Positions 1 through 6,901 of a stretch of DNA of 12,317 bases are shown in pieces; position 1 is the first letter of the stretch, and every line of letters starts with the position of its first letter. Under the pieces are notes generated by a model that made no database searches, had not been told where the DNA came from, and was given only the letters and a program-made list of their open reading frames with translations. The position numbers were made by a program, and so were the translations under genes. Location: assembly GCA_964443245.1 (NCBI GenBank), contig CAYUEG010000113.1:1-12317 (forward strand). The letters run 5' to 3'. Source of the stretch: CANJDH01 sp964443245. Lineage in GTDB: Bacteria; Pseudomonadota; Gammaproteobacteria; Burkholderiales; JAEUOS01.

Positions 1-534
1 GCACGCGACCTGACGCGCATCGTGACGGGTGACGTGTTGATCCGCGATTGGGGCCGCATCAACCGCAACTGGTTCGCCGCCGTGCAGGTGGAAAAACGCA
101 TGATGTTCATCATCCTCACCCTGATCGTTGCGGTCGCTGCCTTCAACCTGGTCTCCTCCCTGGTGATGACGGTCACGGACAAGCGCGCCGACATTGCAAT
201 TCTGCGCACCCTGGGCGCCACGCCGGGGGCGATCCAGCGCATCTTTGTGATTCAGGGCGCCGTCTCTGGCGCCTTTGGCACGCTCCTCGGCGCCCTGGCC
301 GGCATTGTCACGGCATTGAACCTCGATACCTGGGTACCGGCGCTGGAGCGGCTGTTCGGCATCCAGTTTCTGGCCAAGGACATCTACTTCATCAACACCC
401 TGCCTTCGGATCCGCGCTTTGCCGACATCGGCGTCATCATCGTGGTGGCGCTCCTGATGAGTCTGGTGGCCACCCTTTACCCGAGCTGGCGCGCGGCGCG
501 CATCCAGCCGGCCGAGGCCTTGCGCTATGAGTAA
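1..534 (+). CDS. lolC: Lipoprotein-releasing ABC transporter permease (LolC/LolE family), 3' part only
   Basis: Inner-membrane permease of the Lol system, which extracts outer-membrane lipoproteins from the inner membrane using ATP hydrolysed by LolD. The gene is cut by the left edge: the reading frame is open from base 1, giving 177 visible residues, so the GTG at 22 is internal. Three hydrophobic stretches are seen, at about residues 40-65, 78-107 and 144-170. They fit the last three membrane helices of an FtsX-like permease domain. The motif RADIAILRTLGA after the first helix is the usual cytoplasmic coupling segment contacting the ATPase, and the C-terminus PSWRAARIQPAEALRYE is typical of LolC/E. 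The stop overlaps the lolD start by 8 bp, so the two are co-translated. LolC and LolE cannot be told apart from the C-terminal part alone; the symbol is the default for a permease directly before lolD. Confidence 0.93.
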   Translation, partial: ARDLTRIVTGDVLIRDWGRINRNWFAAVQVEKRMMFIILTLIVAVAAFNLVSSLVMTVTDKRADIAILRTLGATPGAIQRIFVIQGAVSGAFGTLLGALAGIVTALNLDTWVPALERLFGIQFLAKDIYFINTLPSDPRFADIGVIIVVALLMSLVATLYPSWRAARIQPAEALRYE

Positions 535-1219
535 CAGCGCAGACTCCGTCGTTTTGCGCGCTAGCGGCCTGGGCAAGACCTACACCCAGGGCCCGCAGCC
601 TGTGGAGGTGCTGCGCGGTGTCGACATCGAGATCCACCGTGGTGAAACCGTTGCCATCGTCGGTGCTTCGGGTTCGGGCAAGAGCACCCTGCTGCATTGC
701 CTGGGCGGGCTGGATACACCGACTACCGGCACGGTGTCGATCGACGGCCAGAACCTCGCCCCACTCAACGAAAACCAGAAGGGCGCGTTGCGCAACCGTG
801 CGTTAGGCTTCGTCTATCAGTTCCACCACCTCTTGCCGGAATTCACCGCGCAGGAAAATGTCGCCATGCCCCTGATGATCCGGCGGCAAGCGCGCAGAAT
901 GGCTCTGGAAGCGGCTCTTGGGCCGCTGGGTGATGTCGGATTAGCGCACCGTGTCCACCATACGCCAGCAGAGCTTTCAGGTGGCGAGCGCCAGCGCGCG
1001 GCGATGGCGCGGGCACTGGTGACGCGGCCGCAATGCATTCTGGCCGATGAGCCCACCGGCAATCTGGATCGGGACACCGCGCGCAGCGTGTTCGACGTGA
1101 TGGTCCAGCTGCAGCAAAAGGCTGGCACGGCCATCGTGGTGGTCACGCATGACCGCGAACTGGCGAGCCGCATGGGGCGCGTGCTGGAGCTGAAGGCCGG
1201 GCGGCTGAGCGCCGCTTAG
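527..1219 (+). CDS. lolD: Lipoprotein-releasing system ATP-binding protein LolD
   Basis: Cytoplasmic ATPase (230 aa, normal family length) that powers LolC/E. All ABC motifs are present: Walker A GASGSGKS at residues 46-53, Q-loop Gln98, signature LSGGERQR at 150-157, Walker B CILADEP at 170-176 with the D-loop following, and the switch His208. The stretch FHHLLPEFTAQENV (99-112) after the Q-loop is characteristic of LolD as opposed to other MacB/FtsE-like ATPases. The start ATG lies inside the end of the permease gene (8-bp overlap, with TATGAGTAA shared between frames), which supports translational coupling. Only 13 bp separate its stop from the convergent mobA-moeA stop. The remaining lol gene and any regulatory region lie outside the window. 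Confidence 0.96.
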   Translation: MSNSADSVVLRASGLGKTYTQGPQPVEVLRGVDIEIHRGETVAIVGASGSGKSTLLHCLGGLDTPTTGTVSIDGQNLAPLNENQKGALRNRALGFVYQFHHLLPEFTAQENVAMPLMIRRQARRMALEAALGPLGDVGLAHRVHHTPAELSGGERQRAAMARALVTRPQCILADEPTGNLDRDTARSVFDVMVQLQQKAGTAIVVVTHDRELASRMGRVLELKAGRLSAA

Positions 1220-1229
1220 TCGCTGCCCG
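1198..1229. terminator. Candidate bidirectional hairpin between convergent lolD and mobA-moeA
   Basis: A GC-rich inverted repeat spans the lolD stop and the convergent junction. CTGAGC (1205-1210) pairs with GCTTAG (1214-1219) around a 3-nt loop, with one G-U pair. CGGGCGG (1198-1204) pairs with CTGCCCG (1223-1229), also with one G-U pair, leaving a 3-nt bulge. It begins 4 nt after the mobA-moeA stop on the minus strand. There is no T tract on either side, so it is not a classical intrinsic terminator; it may act in 3'-end formation or simply be GC-rich coding sequence. Confidence 0.35.
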
Positions 1230-1232
1230 CCG

Positions 1233-3532
1233 TCAAACCAACCCGTCAAACAGCATCACGCTGACCGGCTCACCGGCCTTGACGGTGCTTTCCTCGTGGC
1301 CGAGCACGATGAAGCAGTTGGCTTCGCTCANNNNNNNNNNNNNNNNNNNNNNNNNNNNNNNNNNNNNNNNNNNNNNNNNNNNNNNNNNNNNNNNNNNNNN
1401 NNNNNNNNNNNNNNNNNNNNNNNNNNNNNNGCCTTGACGGTGCTTTCCTCGTGGCCGAGCACGATGAAGCAGTTGGCTTCGCTCATCGAGCGGAGCACGC
1501 CCGAGCCCTGCTGGCCGGTGGTGCGCACGCTCATCACGCCATCTTTCAATTCGAGCACGCCGCGCTGATACTCGGTACGCCCCGGCTTCTTGCGCAACGT
1601 TTCCTGGGAAACGGCTTTGAGCAGCGGCAGCTCGATATCTGTGGCGCCCATCATGTGCAGCAGTGCGCCGCGCACAAAGTGATAGAAGGTCACCATCACC
1701 GCCACCGGGTTGCCGGGCAGGCCAAACAGGTAGGCTGTCTTGCTGCCGTCGGCAATCTTGCCAAATGCCATCGGGCGGCCCGGGCGCATGGCGATGCGCC
1801 AGAACACCACGTCGCCCAGCTTCTTCATCATCTGCTTGGTGAAGTCGGCTTCGCCTACCGAGACACCGCCGGAGGTGATGACCGCATCGGCAATCGATGC
1901 GGCGATACGGAAGGCGGATTCGAGCTTCTCTTCCGTATCCGGCACCACGCCCATGTCGATCACCTCGCACCCCAGGCGCTGCAGCATGCCGTACAGGGTG
2001 TAGCGGTTCGAATCGTAGACTTCGCCTTCGCGCAGGGTCTCGCCGATGGATTTGAGTTCGTCACCGGTGGAGAAGAACGCCACACGAAGCTTGCGCGACA
2101 CCCGGATCTCCGGGATGCCGAGCGACGCGATCAACCCCAGCTCGGCCGGGTTGATGCGCTTGCCGGCGCACAGGGCCGGGCGGCCCTTCTGCAAATCCTC
2201 GCCCGCCAGGCGGCGGTTGGCACCGGCTTCCTGCCCGGCCGGAACGGTGATGTGCTTGCCATCCGCCTTCACCAGCTCCATCGGAATCACGGTGTCGCAG
2301 CCGTGCGGCATGACCGCACCGGTGGTGATGCGCACGCATTCGCCTGGCGCGACCTTGCCGGTGAATTCGCGGCCGGCGAGGGCGGCGCCGATTTCATCGA
2401 GCGTCACCGTCTTGGTGGCATGCAGGTCGGTGCCACGCACGGCCCAGCCGTCCATGGCGGAGTTGTCATGCGCCGGCACGTTGATCGGCGAAATGATGTC
2501 CTCAGCCAGAATCCGGCCCAGGGCATGGCGAATCGCCACTTGTTCAAAGCCGGTCACCGGTTGCACAAACCGCCGGATGACTTCATTGACCTTGGCGGTC
2601 GGCAGGGCGTTGGGATCGTACCCATCGATGCAGCTGACGACCGCTTCAAGCGAGGAGGCTGTACTGGCGTTGACGGCTTGGGCTGGGGGGATTGGCATGG
2701 CTGTGGCAAGGGGCGATGCAGCCGGGGGGACCGTGGTATTGGTGCCAGCCGGGGTGGGCGCCGGGGCGCGATCGGTCTTGCGGCGGGCGGGCGTTTTCCT
2801 CTCAGCCGGGCTGGTGCCGAGAATCTGGTCCAGTACGGCGTCATGCGGGGTTGCCGACCGTGTGCCACGGCCGCGCCGCTCTACCAGCGGCGCCTCAAAG
2901 CGGCGCTTGGGCTGCTTGGGCGGCGGCGGCCTGCCGGTTTCGTAGGCTTCCAGTTCTTCCGGTGTGTTGATGTTGCCGAACAGGGCGTCGTCGGCGAAGT
3001 CGACTTCAGCCACGCTGAGGGTGGCATACCACTCGTCGATCTTGCGCCCGCCACCCTTCATGAACTGCGCCAGATGGTCGTAGGCGGTGCGTCGCACCAG
3101 CGTGAACACCGGGTGCGGCTGGCGCCCGGTCAATGCCACGGCAACTTGGGTGCCTTGATGGGAGAGTGCATCAAACAGGCGTTCCACCAGATCGAGCGGG
3201 AAAAAGGGTGAGTCGCACGGCACCGTCATCAGATAAGGGCGGCGGGAGACAGCCAAACCCGCATGCAGCCCGGCCAGTGGCCCGGCGTGTCCGGTAAAGG
3301 CGTCCGAGACCACCCGGACGCCGAAATTCTTGTACTGATCGTGGTTCTGATTGGTGTTGATCAGCACACCGCCCACCTGGGGGGCGAGCTTGCCGTACAC
3401 ATGGTCAATCAGGCGCTTCCCCTGAAAGGTGATGAGCGCCTTGTCCGTGTTGGGGCCGAGCGTTTCCATGCGCCGGCTTTTCCCGCCGGCGAGAATCAGG
3501 CCGGTAATGCTGTCGCGTTCGGCCGGGGTCAT
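1233..3532 (-). CDS. mobA-moeA: Fused molybdenum cofactor guanylyltransferase / molybdopterin molybdotransferase (MobA-MoeA), interrupted by an assembly gap
   Basis: Two Moco enzymes in one frame. The MobA part (residues about 8-200) adds GMP to Mo-molybdopterin: LILAGGKSRRM at 12-22, DKAL at 30-33, GPLAG at 84-88, PCDSPF at 105-110, NTPEEL at 189-194. A Pro/Ala/Arg-rich linker follows (about 201-295). The MoeA part (about 298 to the end) inserts molybdate into adenylylated molybdopterin: VPAHDNSAMDGWA at 352-364, TTGAVMPHGCDTVIPME at 403-419, FSTGDEL at 487-493, SGGVSVGEADF at 554-564, GLPGNP at 604-609, C-terminus VMLFDGLV. On paper the frame breaks at the 100-N gap. Removing the gap and one of the two identical 55-bp flanks (155 bp) restores one 714-residue frame ending at the TGA at 1233-1235. 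The ATG overlaps the fdhD stop (ATGA) and has no clear Shine-Dalgarno sequence, so coupling to fdhD is likely. Confidence 0.9.
1276..1330. repeat. 55-bp direct repeat, left copy flanking the N gap
   Basis: This 55-bp block, beginning GCCTTGACGGTGC and ending GGCTTCGCTCA, is identical base for base to 1431-1485. It encodes the conserved MoeA segment around ANCFIVLGHEES on the minus strand. Because the second copy lies exactly on the other side of the Ns, it is read as the unmerged overlap of two contig ends, not a biological repeat. Confidence 0.95.
1331..1430. other. Scaffold gap of exactly 100 Ns
   Basis: Exactly 100 unresolved bases. The round number and the identical 55-bp flanks indicate a placeholder gap of nominal size inserted by a scaffolder. 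The protein alignment implied by the flanks leaves no room for missing MoeA sequence, so the true gap length is probably minus 55 bp. Confidence 0.97.
1431..1485. repeat. 55-bp direct repeat, right copy flanking the N gap
   Basis: Identical to 1276-1330. It abuts the last N and continues into the intact part of the MoeA domain. Its length of 55 is a common k-mer size in de Bruijn graph assemblers, which fits contigs that end at a shared k-mer. Confidence 0.95.
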
Positions 3533-4389
3533 GCGAGGAGAGTGGCGCCAGGCCGGGTGAAGCGTTCACCGCCGGTGAACAACAGGTAGTGCCGGCCCTG
3601 GCAGCGGCCGATCATGGTGATGCCGACGCGTTTGGCGATTTCATGCCCCATGTGCGTGAGCCCGGAGCGGGAAAGCAGAAAGGGGATGCCCATTTGCGCG
3701 CACTTGATCACCATTTCGGAGGTGAGGCGGCCCGTCGTATAGAAGATCTTGTCGGCGCCCGAGGCGCCATCGAGCCACATGTGGCCGGCAATTGCATCGA
3801 CCGCATTGTGGCGCCCGACATCCTCGACGAAATAGACGATCTGGCCACGGTTGTCGCCGCCGTTGGAACACAGTGCGCAACCGTGCACCGCGCCGGCCTG
3901 TTTGTAGATGGATTCGTGCTTGCGCACCCGTTCCATCACGGTGTACAGGGTTTCCTCGGTAAGGCGGGCGTCTGCCGGCAAATCGAGCGAATCGATTTCC
4001 TCCATCAGATCACCAAACACGGTGCCCTGGCCGCAGCCGGTGGTCACGGTGCGCTTGCCCAGCCGTTCCTCGATGTCGGTGCGTGCCCAGAAATCCTCGC
4101 CGTTCGGTCCTTTCCGGGTCGTCACCACCACACAATCGGTTTCCCAATCGACCTGCACGGCCTCGATGTCGGCCAGCGCGGGCACGATGCGCTGGTTGCG
4201 CAGATAACCCAGCGCCAGCGCTTCGGGCGCCGCGCCCAGGGTCATCAGGGTGACCAGCTCGCGCTTGTCCAGATACAGCGTCAGCGGGTGTTCACCGGCG
4301 ATCGGGGTGGGCACCAGCGTGCCAGTCTCGTCGATGGCATCGACTTCAAAGGTGGCCGGGCGGGCAGCGCGGGTGAGGCTGGGTTTCAT
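3529..4389 (-). CDS. fdhD: Formate dehydrogenase accessory sulfurtransferase FdhD
   Basis: FdhD (286 aa, normal length) transfers sulfur from a cysteine desulfurase to the bis-MGD cofactor of formate dehydrogenase; without it the enzyme is inactive. Family features seen: the substrate/Moco-binding core EDVGRHNAVDAI (189-200), TTGRLTSEMV (218-227), LLSRSGLT (238-245) and a C-terminal GRCQGRHYLLFTGGERF. The loop that carries the E. coli Cys-x2-Cys pair reads TTGCGQGT here, with a single Cys119. A different Cys-x2-Cys pair, Cys171/Cys174, occurs in VHGCALCSNGG. The gene lies between moaA and mobA-moeA on the minus strand, its stop overlapping the mobA-moeA start by 4 bp (ATGA). No Shine-Dalgarno sequence is seen before the ATG at 4389; a run of seven C on the coding strand lies just upstream. 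Confidence 0.95.
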   Translation of the reverse strand: MKPSLTRAARPATFEVDAIDETGTLVPTPIAGEHPLTLYLDKRELVTLMTLGAAPEALALGYLRNQRIVPALADIEAVQVDWETDCVVVTTRKGPNGEDFWARTDIEERLGKRTVTTGCGQGTVFGDLMEEIDSLDLPADARLTEETLYTVMERVRKHESIYKQAGAVHGCALCSNGGDNRGQIVYFVEDVGRHNAVDAIAGHMWLDGASGADKIFYTTGRLTSEMVIKCAQMGIPFLLSRSGLTHMGHEIAKRVGITMIGRCQGRHYLLFTGGERFTRPGATLLA

Positions 4390-4501
4390 GTCATGCAGGG
4401 GGGGTGTTCGGCAAGGTCAGACGGATGATGGGTCAATTTTGGCGTATCGGCCGGAAACCGTTGGTGGGAGCCATTCTTGGCAGCATTGCCATGTGCCGGC
4501 A
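4390..4501. other. 112-bp moaA-fdhD intergenic spacer
   Basis: The spacer lies between two minus-strand genes. A TTGACC box occurs on the minus strand at 4437-4432, but no acceptable -10 follows at 16-18 bp. A G7 run on the plus strand (4398-4404) precedes the fdhD start. A short imperfect palindrome, GGCAATGCTGCC on the minus strand, lies at its upstream end. No T-tract terminator is seen, so moaA-fdhD-mobA-moeA may still be one transcript. Confidence 0.5.
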
Positions 4502-5596
4502 TCAACCGCCGATATAGGACATCTCGATCTTGGGCGCACGGGCCGTGGCTTCCGTGCGCAGTTCGGAGTAACGGTCGTTGCGTGCGCCCCAGACGCCGGC
4601 GATCGCCGCCGCCAGTTCTTCATCCGAGCGGCCATCGCGCACCAGTGCGCGCAGATCGTGGCCCGATTGTGCGAACAGGCAGGTGTAGAGCTTGCCTTCG
4701 GTGGACAGGCGGGCGCGGCTGCAATCGGCGCAGAAAGCCTGGGTGACACTGGAGATGACACCGATTTCGCCGCTGCCATCGCGGTAGGCCCAGCGTTCGG
4801 CCACTTCACCGGTGTAGTTGGCCTCGGCTTCGACCAGGGGCATTTCCGCACTGATCATGCGCACAATCTCGCGTGAGGGCACCACTTCGTCCATGCGCCA
4901 TCCGTTCGAGGCGCCGACGTCCATGTATTCGATGAAGCGCACGATGTGGCCGGTGCCCTTGAAGCGGCGCGCCATCGCCAGCACATGCCCATCATTGACG
5001 CCTCGCTTGACCACCATGTTGATCTTGACCGGGCCGAATCCGGCGGCGACGGCGGCATCAATCCCGGCCAGCACGTCGGCGACCGGGAAGTCGACATCAT
5101 TCATGGCGCGGAACACGACGTCATCGAGTGAATCGAGCGAGACGGTCAGCCGCTGCAGGCCGGCAGCCTTGAGTGCGCGCGCCTTTCTTGCCAGCAGCGA
5201 GCCGTTGGTGGTGAGGGTCAGGTCGATCGGCTTGCCCTTGTGGGTGGTGATGCCGGCGAGCATCGCGATCAGGTCCTCGACATCCTTGCGCAGCAGAGGC
5301 TCGCCGCCGGTCAGGCGGATCTTCTCGACACCGTGGGCGGTGAAGATCCGGGCCAGACGCGTGATCTCTTCGAAGGAGAGCAGGGCCTTGTGCGGCAGGT
5401 ACTGGTAATCCTTGTCGAACACGCTCTTGGGCATGCAATAGGTGCAGCGAAAATTGCAGCGGTCGGTGATCGAAATGCGCAGGTCATGGAGGCGGCGGCC
5501 GCGGGCGTCAGGCAGGTGCCCGGAAGGCGCCGGCACGCCGACCGGTATGGCGGGTACACGCTGCAGTTCGCGGAGGGGTATAACCTTGGCGTTCAC
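4502..5596 (-). CDS. moaA: GTP 3',8-cyclase MoaA
   Basis: Radical SAM enzyme that with MoaC converts GTP to cyclic pyranopterin monophosphate, the first step of molybdopterin synthesis. The radical-SAM cluster motif is CNFRCTYC (Cys47, Cys51, Cys54). TGGEP (96-100) is the SAM-binding motif. The second, C-terminal cluster motif is Cys289-x2-Cys292-x13-Cys306. The protein ends in Gly-Gly, the conserved catalytic tail of MoaA. Start choice: the frame stays open upstream to 5881, but that would overlap the divergent DUF3305 gene and give an Arg/Pro-rich non-homologous extension. The GTG at 5596 gives 364 aa starting NAKVIPLREL, the usual length and N-terminus; no strong Shine-Dalgarno sequence supports any start. 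Its place divergent from the FDH genes fits supply of Moco to the enzyme. Confidence 0.93.
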   Translation of the reverse strand: MNAKVIPLRELQRVPAIPVGVPAPSGHLPDARGRRLHDLRISITDRCNFRCTYCMPKSVFDKDYQYLPHKALLSFEEITRLARIFTAHGVEKIRLTGGEPLLRKDVEDLIAMLAGITTHKGKPIDLTLTTNGSLLARKARALKAAGLQRLTVSLDSLDDVVFRAMNDVDFPVADVLAGIDAAVAAGFGPVKINMVVKRGVNDGHVLAMARRFKGTGHIVRFIEYMDVGASNGWRMDEVVPSREIVRMISAEMPLVEAEANYTGEVAERWAYRDGSGEIGVISSVTQAFCADCSRARLSTEGKLYTCLFAQSGHDLRALVRDGRSDEELAAAIAGVWGARNDRYSELRTEATARAPKIEMSYIGG

Positions 5597-5688
5597 GAGG
5601 CTATTGGCAGTGCTGAGGAGATTGCTTGCGATAATAGCAAAGCGGTGGCCGGCGGCCGCCAAGACCTCCTTCACCACGCAAACCAGCA
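5597..5688. promoter_or_regulatory. Divergent promoter region between moaA and the FDH operon
   Basis: This 92-bp spacer must hold the promoters for both directions unless they lie inside genes. At 5626-5640 it holds the inverted repeat TTGCGATAATAGCAA. On the plus strand this reads as an extended -10, TGCGATAAT (5627-5635). On the minus strand the same bases read as TGCTATTAT (5639-5631). Weak -35 candidates exist on both sides (TTGGCA at 5604-5609; TTGGCG on the minus strand at 5662-5657), but each is about 20 bp away, longer than ideal; extended -10 promoters tolerate poor -35 contact. Transcription starts would lie near 5642 (plus) and 5624 (minus). Function is inferred, not shown. Confidence 0.5.
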
Positions 5689-6177
5689 ATGACGCAACCT
5701 GCAATCCCCGTGACGGTCGTGATGGAGCGACGCGAAGTGGCCAGCCGCTGGGTGTCGCACGAATGGCGCGCGCATGCGGTGCTGTTGGGCGAGGACGCGT
5801 CCGCGCTGCCACCCCCGCAGCCACCCCAGGTGACGGCTGTGGGTAGCCAGTATCAGCATCATCCGGGGTTCGTGGTGACACTCTATCGGGACGAAGCCGA
5901 GGGTTATTTCCTCAATATCGGCACACCCGACCCGAAGGTATTCGTGATGTGGCGCCAGGAAGAGGGCGAGGAGGCGCCGACGCCGCGCGAGGTGACCGTC
6001 AGCTACAACGAGGCGGCGCGCTGGATGGACGCGCAGGAGAAGGTGGACACCGTGCCGATGCCGCCAAGCATGCGGCCCTGGCTCTCGGATTACGTGGCGC
6101 TGCACTACAAGCCCGAGCCGAAGAAGAAGCGCATCAAGGCTTCGTTTGTTTCGGCGCGCGACAAGGATCGTCTTTGA
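5689..6177 (+). CDS. DUF3305 domain-containing protein, first gene of the FDH operon
   Basis: I recognise this 162-residue protein as a DUF3305 member from its N-terminus, IPVTVVMERREVASRWVSHEW (two-part motif, residues 6-26), and from its position directly before a DUF3306 gene in a formate dehydrogenase cluster. It is predicted to be a soluble cytoplasmic protein with no signal peptide or membrane segment. The middle (61-90) looks like beta strands with FLNIGTPDPKVFVMW at 74-88. A Pro-rich loop lies at 40-47, and the tail is basic (KPEPKKKRIK, 141-150). The biochemical function is unknown; co-occurrence suggests FDH maturation or electron transfer. There is no Shine-Dalgarno sequence before the ATG at 5689. 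A later ATG at 5722 would cut the conserved N-terminus and is less likely. Confidence 0.85.
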   Translation: MTQPAIPVTVVMERREVASRWVSHEWRAHAVLLGEDASALPPPQPPQVTAVGSQYQHHPGFVVTLYRDEAEGYFLNIGTPDPKVFVMWRQEEGEEAPTPREVTVSYNEAARWMDAQEKVDTVPMPPSMRPWLSDYVALHYKPEPKKKRIKASFVSARDKDRL

Positions 6178-6216
6178 ATGCGCATGATGATTGCCGGCGC
6201 CGTTGCAGATGAGTGA
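6178..6216 (+). other. 12-codon mini-ORF linking DUF3305 to DUF3306
   Basis: An ATG begins at the base right after the DUF3305 TGA, in the same frame, and encodes MRMMIAGAVADE before a TGA at 6214-6216. That stop lies just past the DUF3306 ATG (6209-6211), so the mini-ORF spans the whole 31-bp gap between the two genes. It could let ribosomes reinitiate and carry translation into DUF3306, which has no Shine-Dalgarno sequence. It may equally be chance. Confidence 0.3.
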
Positions 6217-6901
6217 CGATCGTTCAAGCGAAAGCTTTCTTGGCCGCTGGTCGCGCCGCAAGCGCGCCCTGCCGACCGCGCGCGAGGAAGAGGACGCAAA
6301 GACACAAGCCGCGCTGGCGGCAGAGCGCGAGCGCGCGCTCCCGCAGACAGTGGCGCCACAGCCGGTCGAGCCGCCGCCGGATTTGCCGTCAGTGGAAACG
6401 TTGACCCCGGATTCGGACTACACACGTTTCATGCAGCCGGATGTGCCGATTGCATCGCGCAATGCCGCGATGAAAAAGCTGTTTTCCGACCCGCATTTCA
6501 ATGTGATGGATGGGCTGGACATCTACATCGACGATTACACCAAGGAAGACCCGATCCCGATGGCCATGCTGCGCGACCTGGCGCAATCGAAGATGCTCGG
6601 GCTGTTCAAGGAAGAAGAGGAGCAAGAGGCAGCACAGAAAGCCGCCCGGGAAGCAGACGAGCGACAGGCTCTGGCGAATCAGTTTGCGGTGGCCACGGAC
6701 GATCCGGCCCAAGCGGCAGCGCAAGCCGGAGCGGAAGCCCTGTCTGAAGCACCAGCCGACGGAGCGGGGGCCGAACCGTATAATCCGGCCGCCCCGGCCA
6801 ACGTGCGCGCCGCGGCTGCTTCCACGCCACTTGTTTCCGCTCCTGCTACTGCTTCTCCTTCAGCGCGTTCTTCTACCGCCGTTCGCCCGGATTCTGCCTA
6901 G
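6209..6901 (+). CDS. DUF3306 domain-containing protein
   Basis: Recognised as DUF3306 from the N-terminus SFLGRWSRRKRA (9-20) and the core LPSVETLTPDSDYTRF (59-74) and MKKLFSDPHFNVMDGLDIY (88-106). The 230-residue protein is soluble and highly charged, with a conserved N-terminal part up to about residue 130. An acidic, helix-prone stretch (KEEEEQEAAQKAAREADE, 134-151) follows, then an Ala/Pro/Ser-rich tail that looks disordered. Function unknown; the family is found next to DUF3305 and FDH genes. The ATG at 6209 is chosen because MSDDRSSESFLGRW matches the family start; an in-frame TTG at 6191 adds six unconvincing residues. The stop TAG shares its G with the GTG start of the next gene (TAGTG), a 1-bp overlap indicating coupled translation. 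Confidence 0.85.
   Translation: MSDDRSSESFLGRWSRRKRALPTAREEEDAKTQAALAAERERALPQTVAPQPVEPPPDLPSVETLTPDSDYTRFMQPDVPIASRNAAMKKLFSDPHFNVMDGLDIYIDDYTKEDPIPMAMLRDLAQSKMLGLFKEEEEQEAAQKAAREADERQALANQFAVATDDPAQAAAQAGAEALSEAPADGAGAEPYNPAAPANVRAAAASTPLVSAPATASPSARSSTAVRPDSA

Noticed and set aside
1276..1485. True tandem repeat or mobile-element target duplication
   Set aside because: The copies are identical, abut an exact 100-N run, lie in a conserved coding region, and collapsing them restores the protein frame.
1451..3211. Long open frame (586 codons) on the plus strand opposite mobA-moeA
   Set aside because: It is antisense to a gene with all family motifs, its product is His/Arg/Gly-rich with no recognisable domain, and such frames are common opposite high-GC genes.
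5626..5640. FNR/CRP-type operator
   Set aside because: The arms TTGC and GCAA do not match TTGAT-N4-ATCAA or TGTGA-N6-TCACA in sequence or spacing; a -10 pair explains the bases better.
5597..5881. N-terminal extension of MoaA to an ATG at 5881 (459 aa)
   Set aside because: The extension overlaps the divergent DUF3305 gene, is Arg/Pro-rich and unlike MoaA; the GTG at 5596 gives the normal length and N-terminus.
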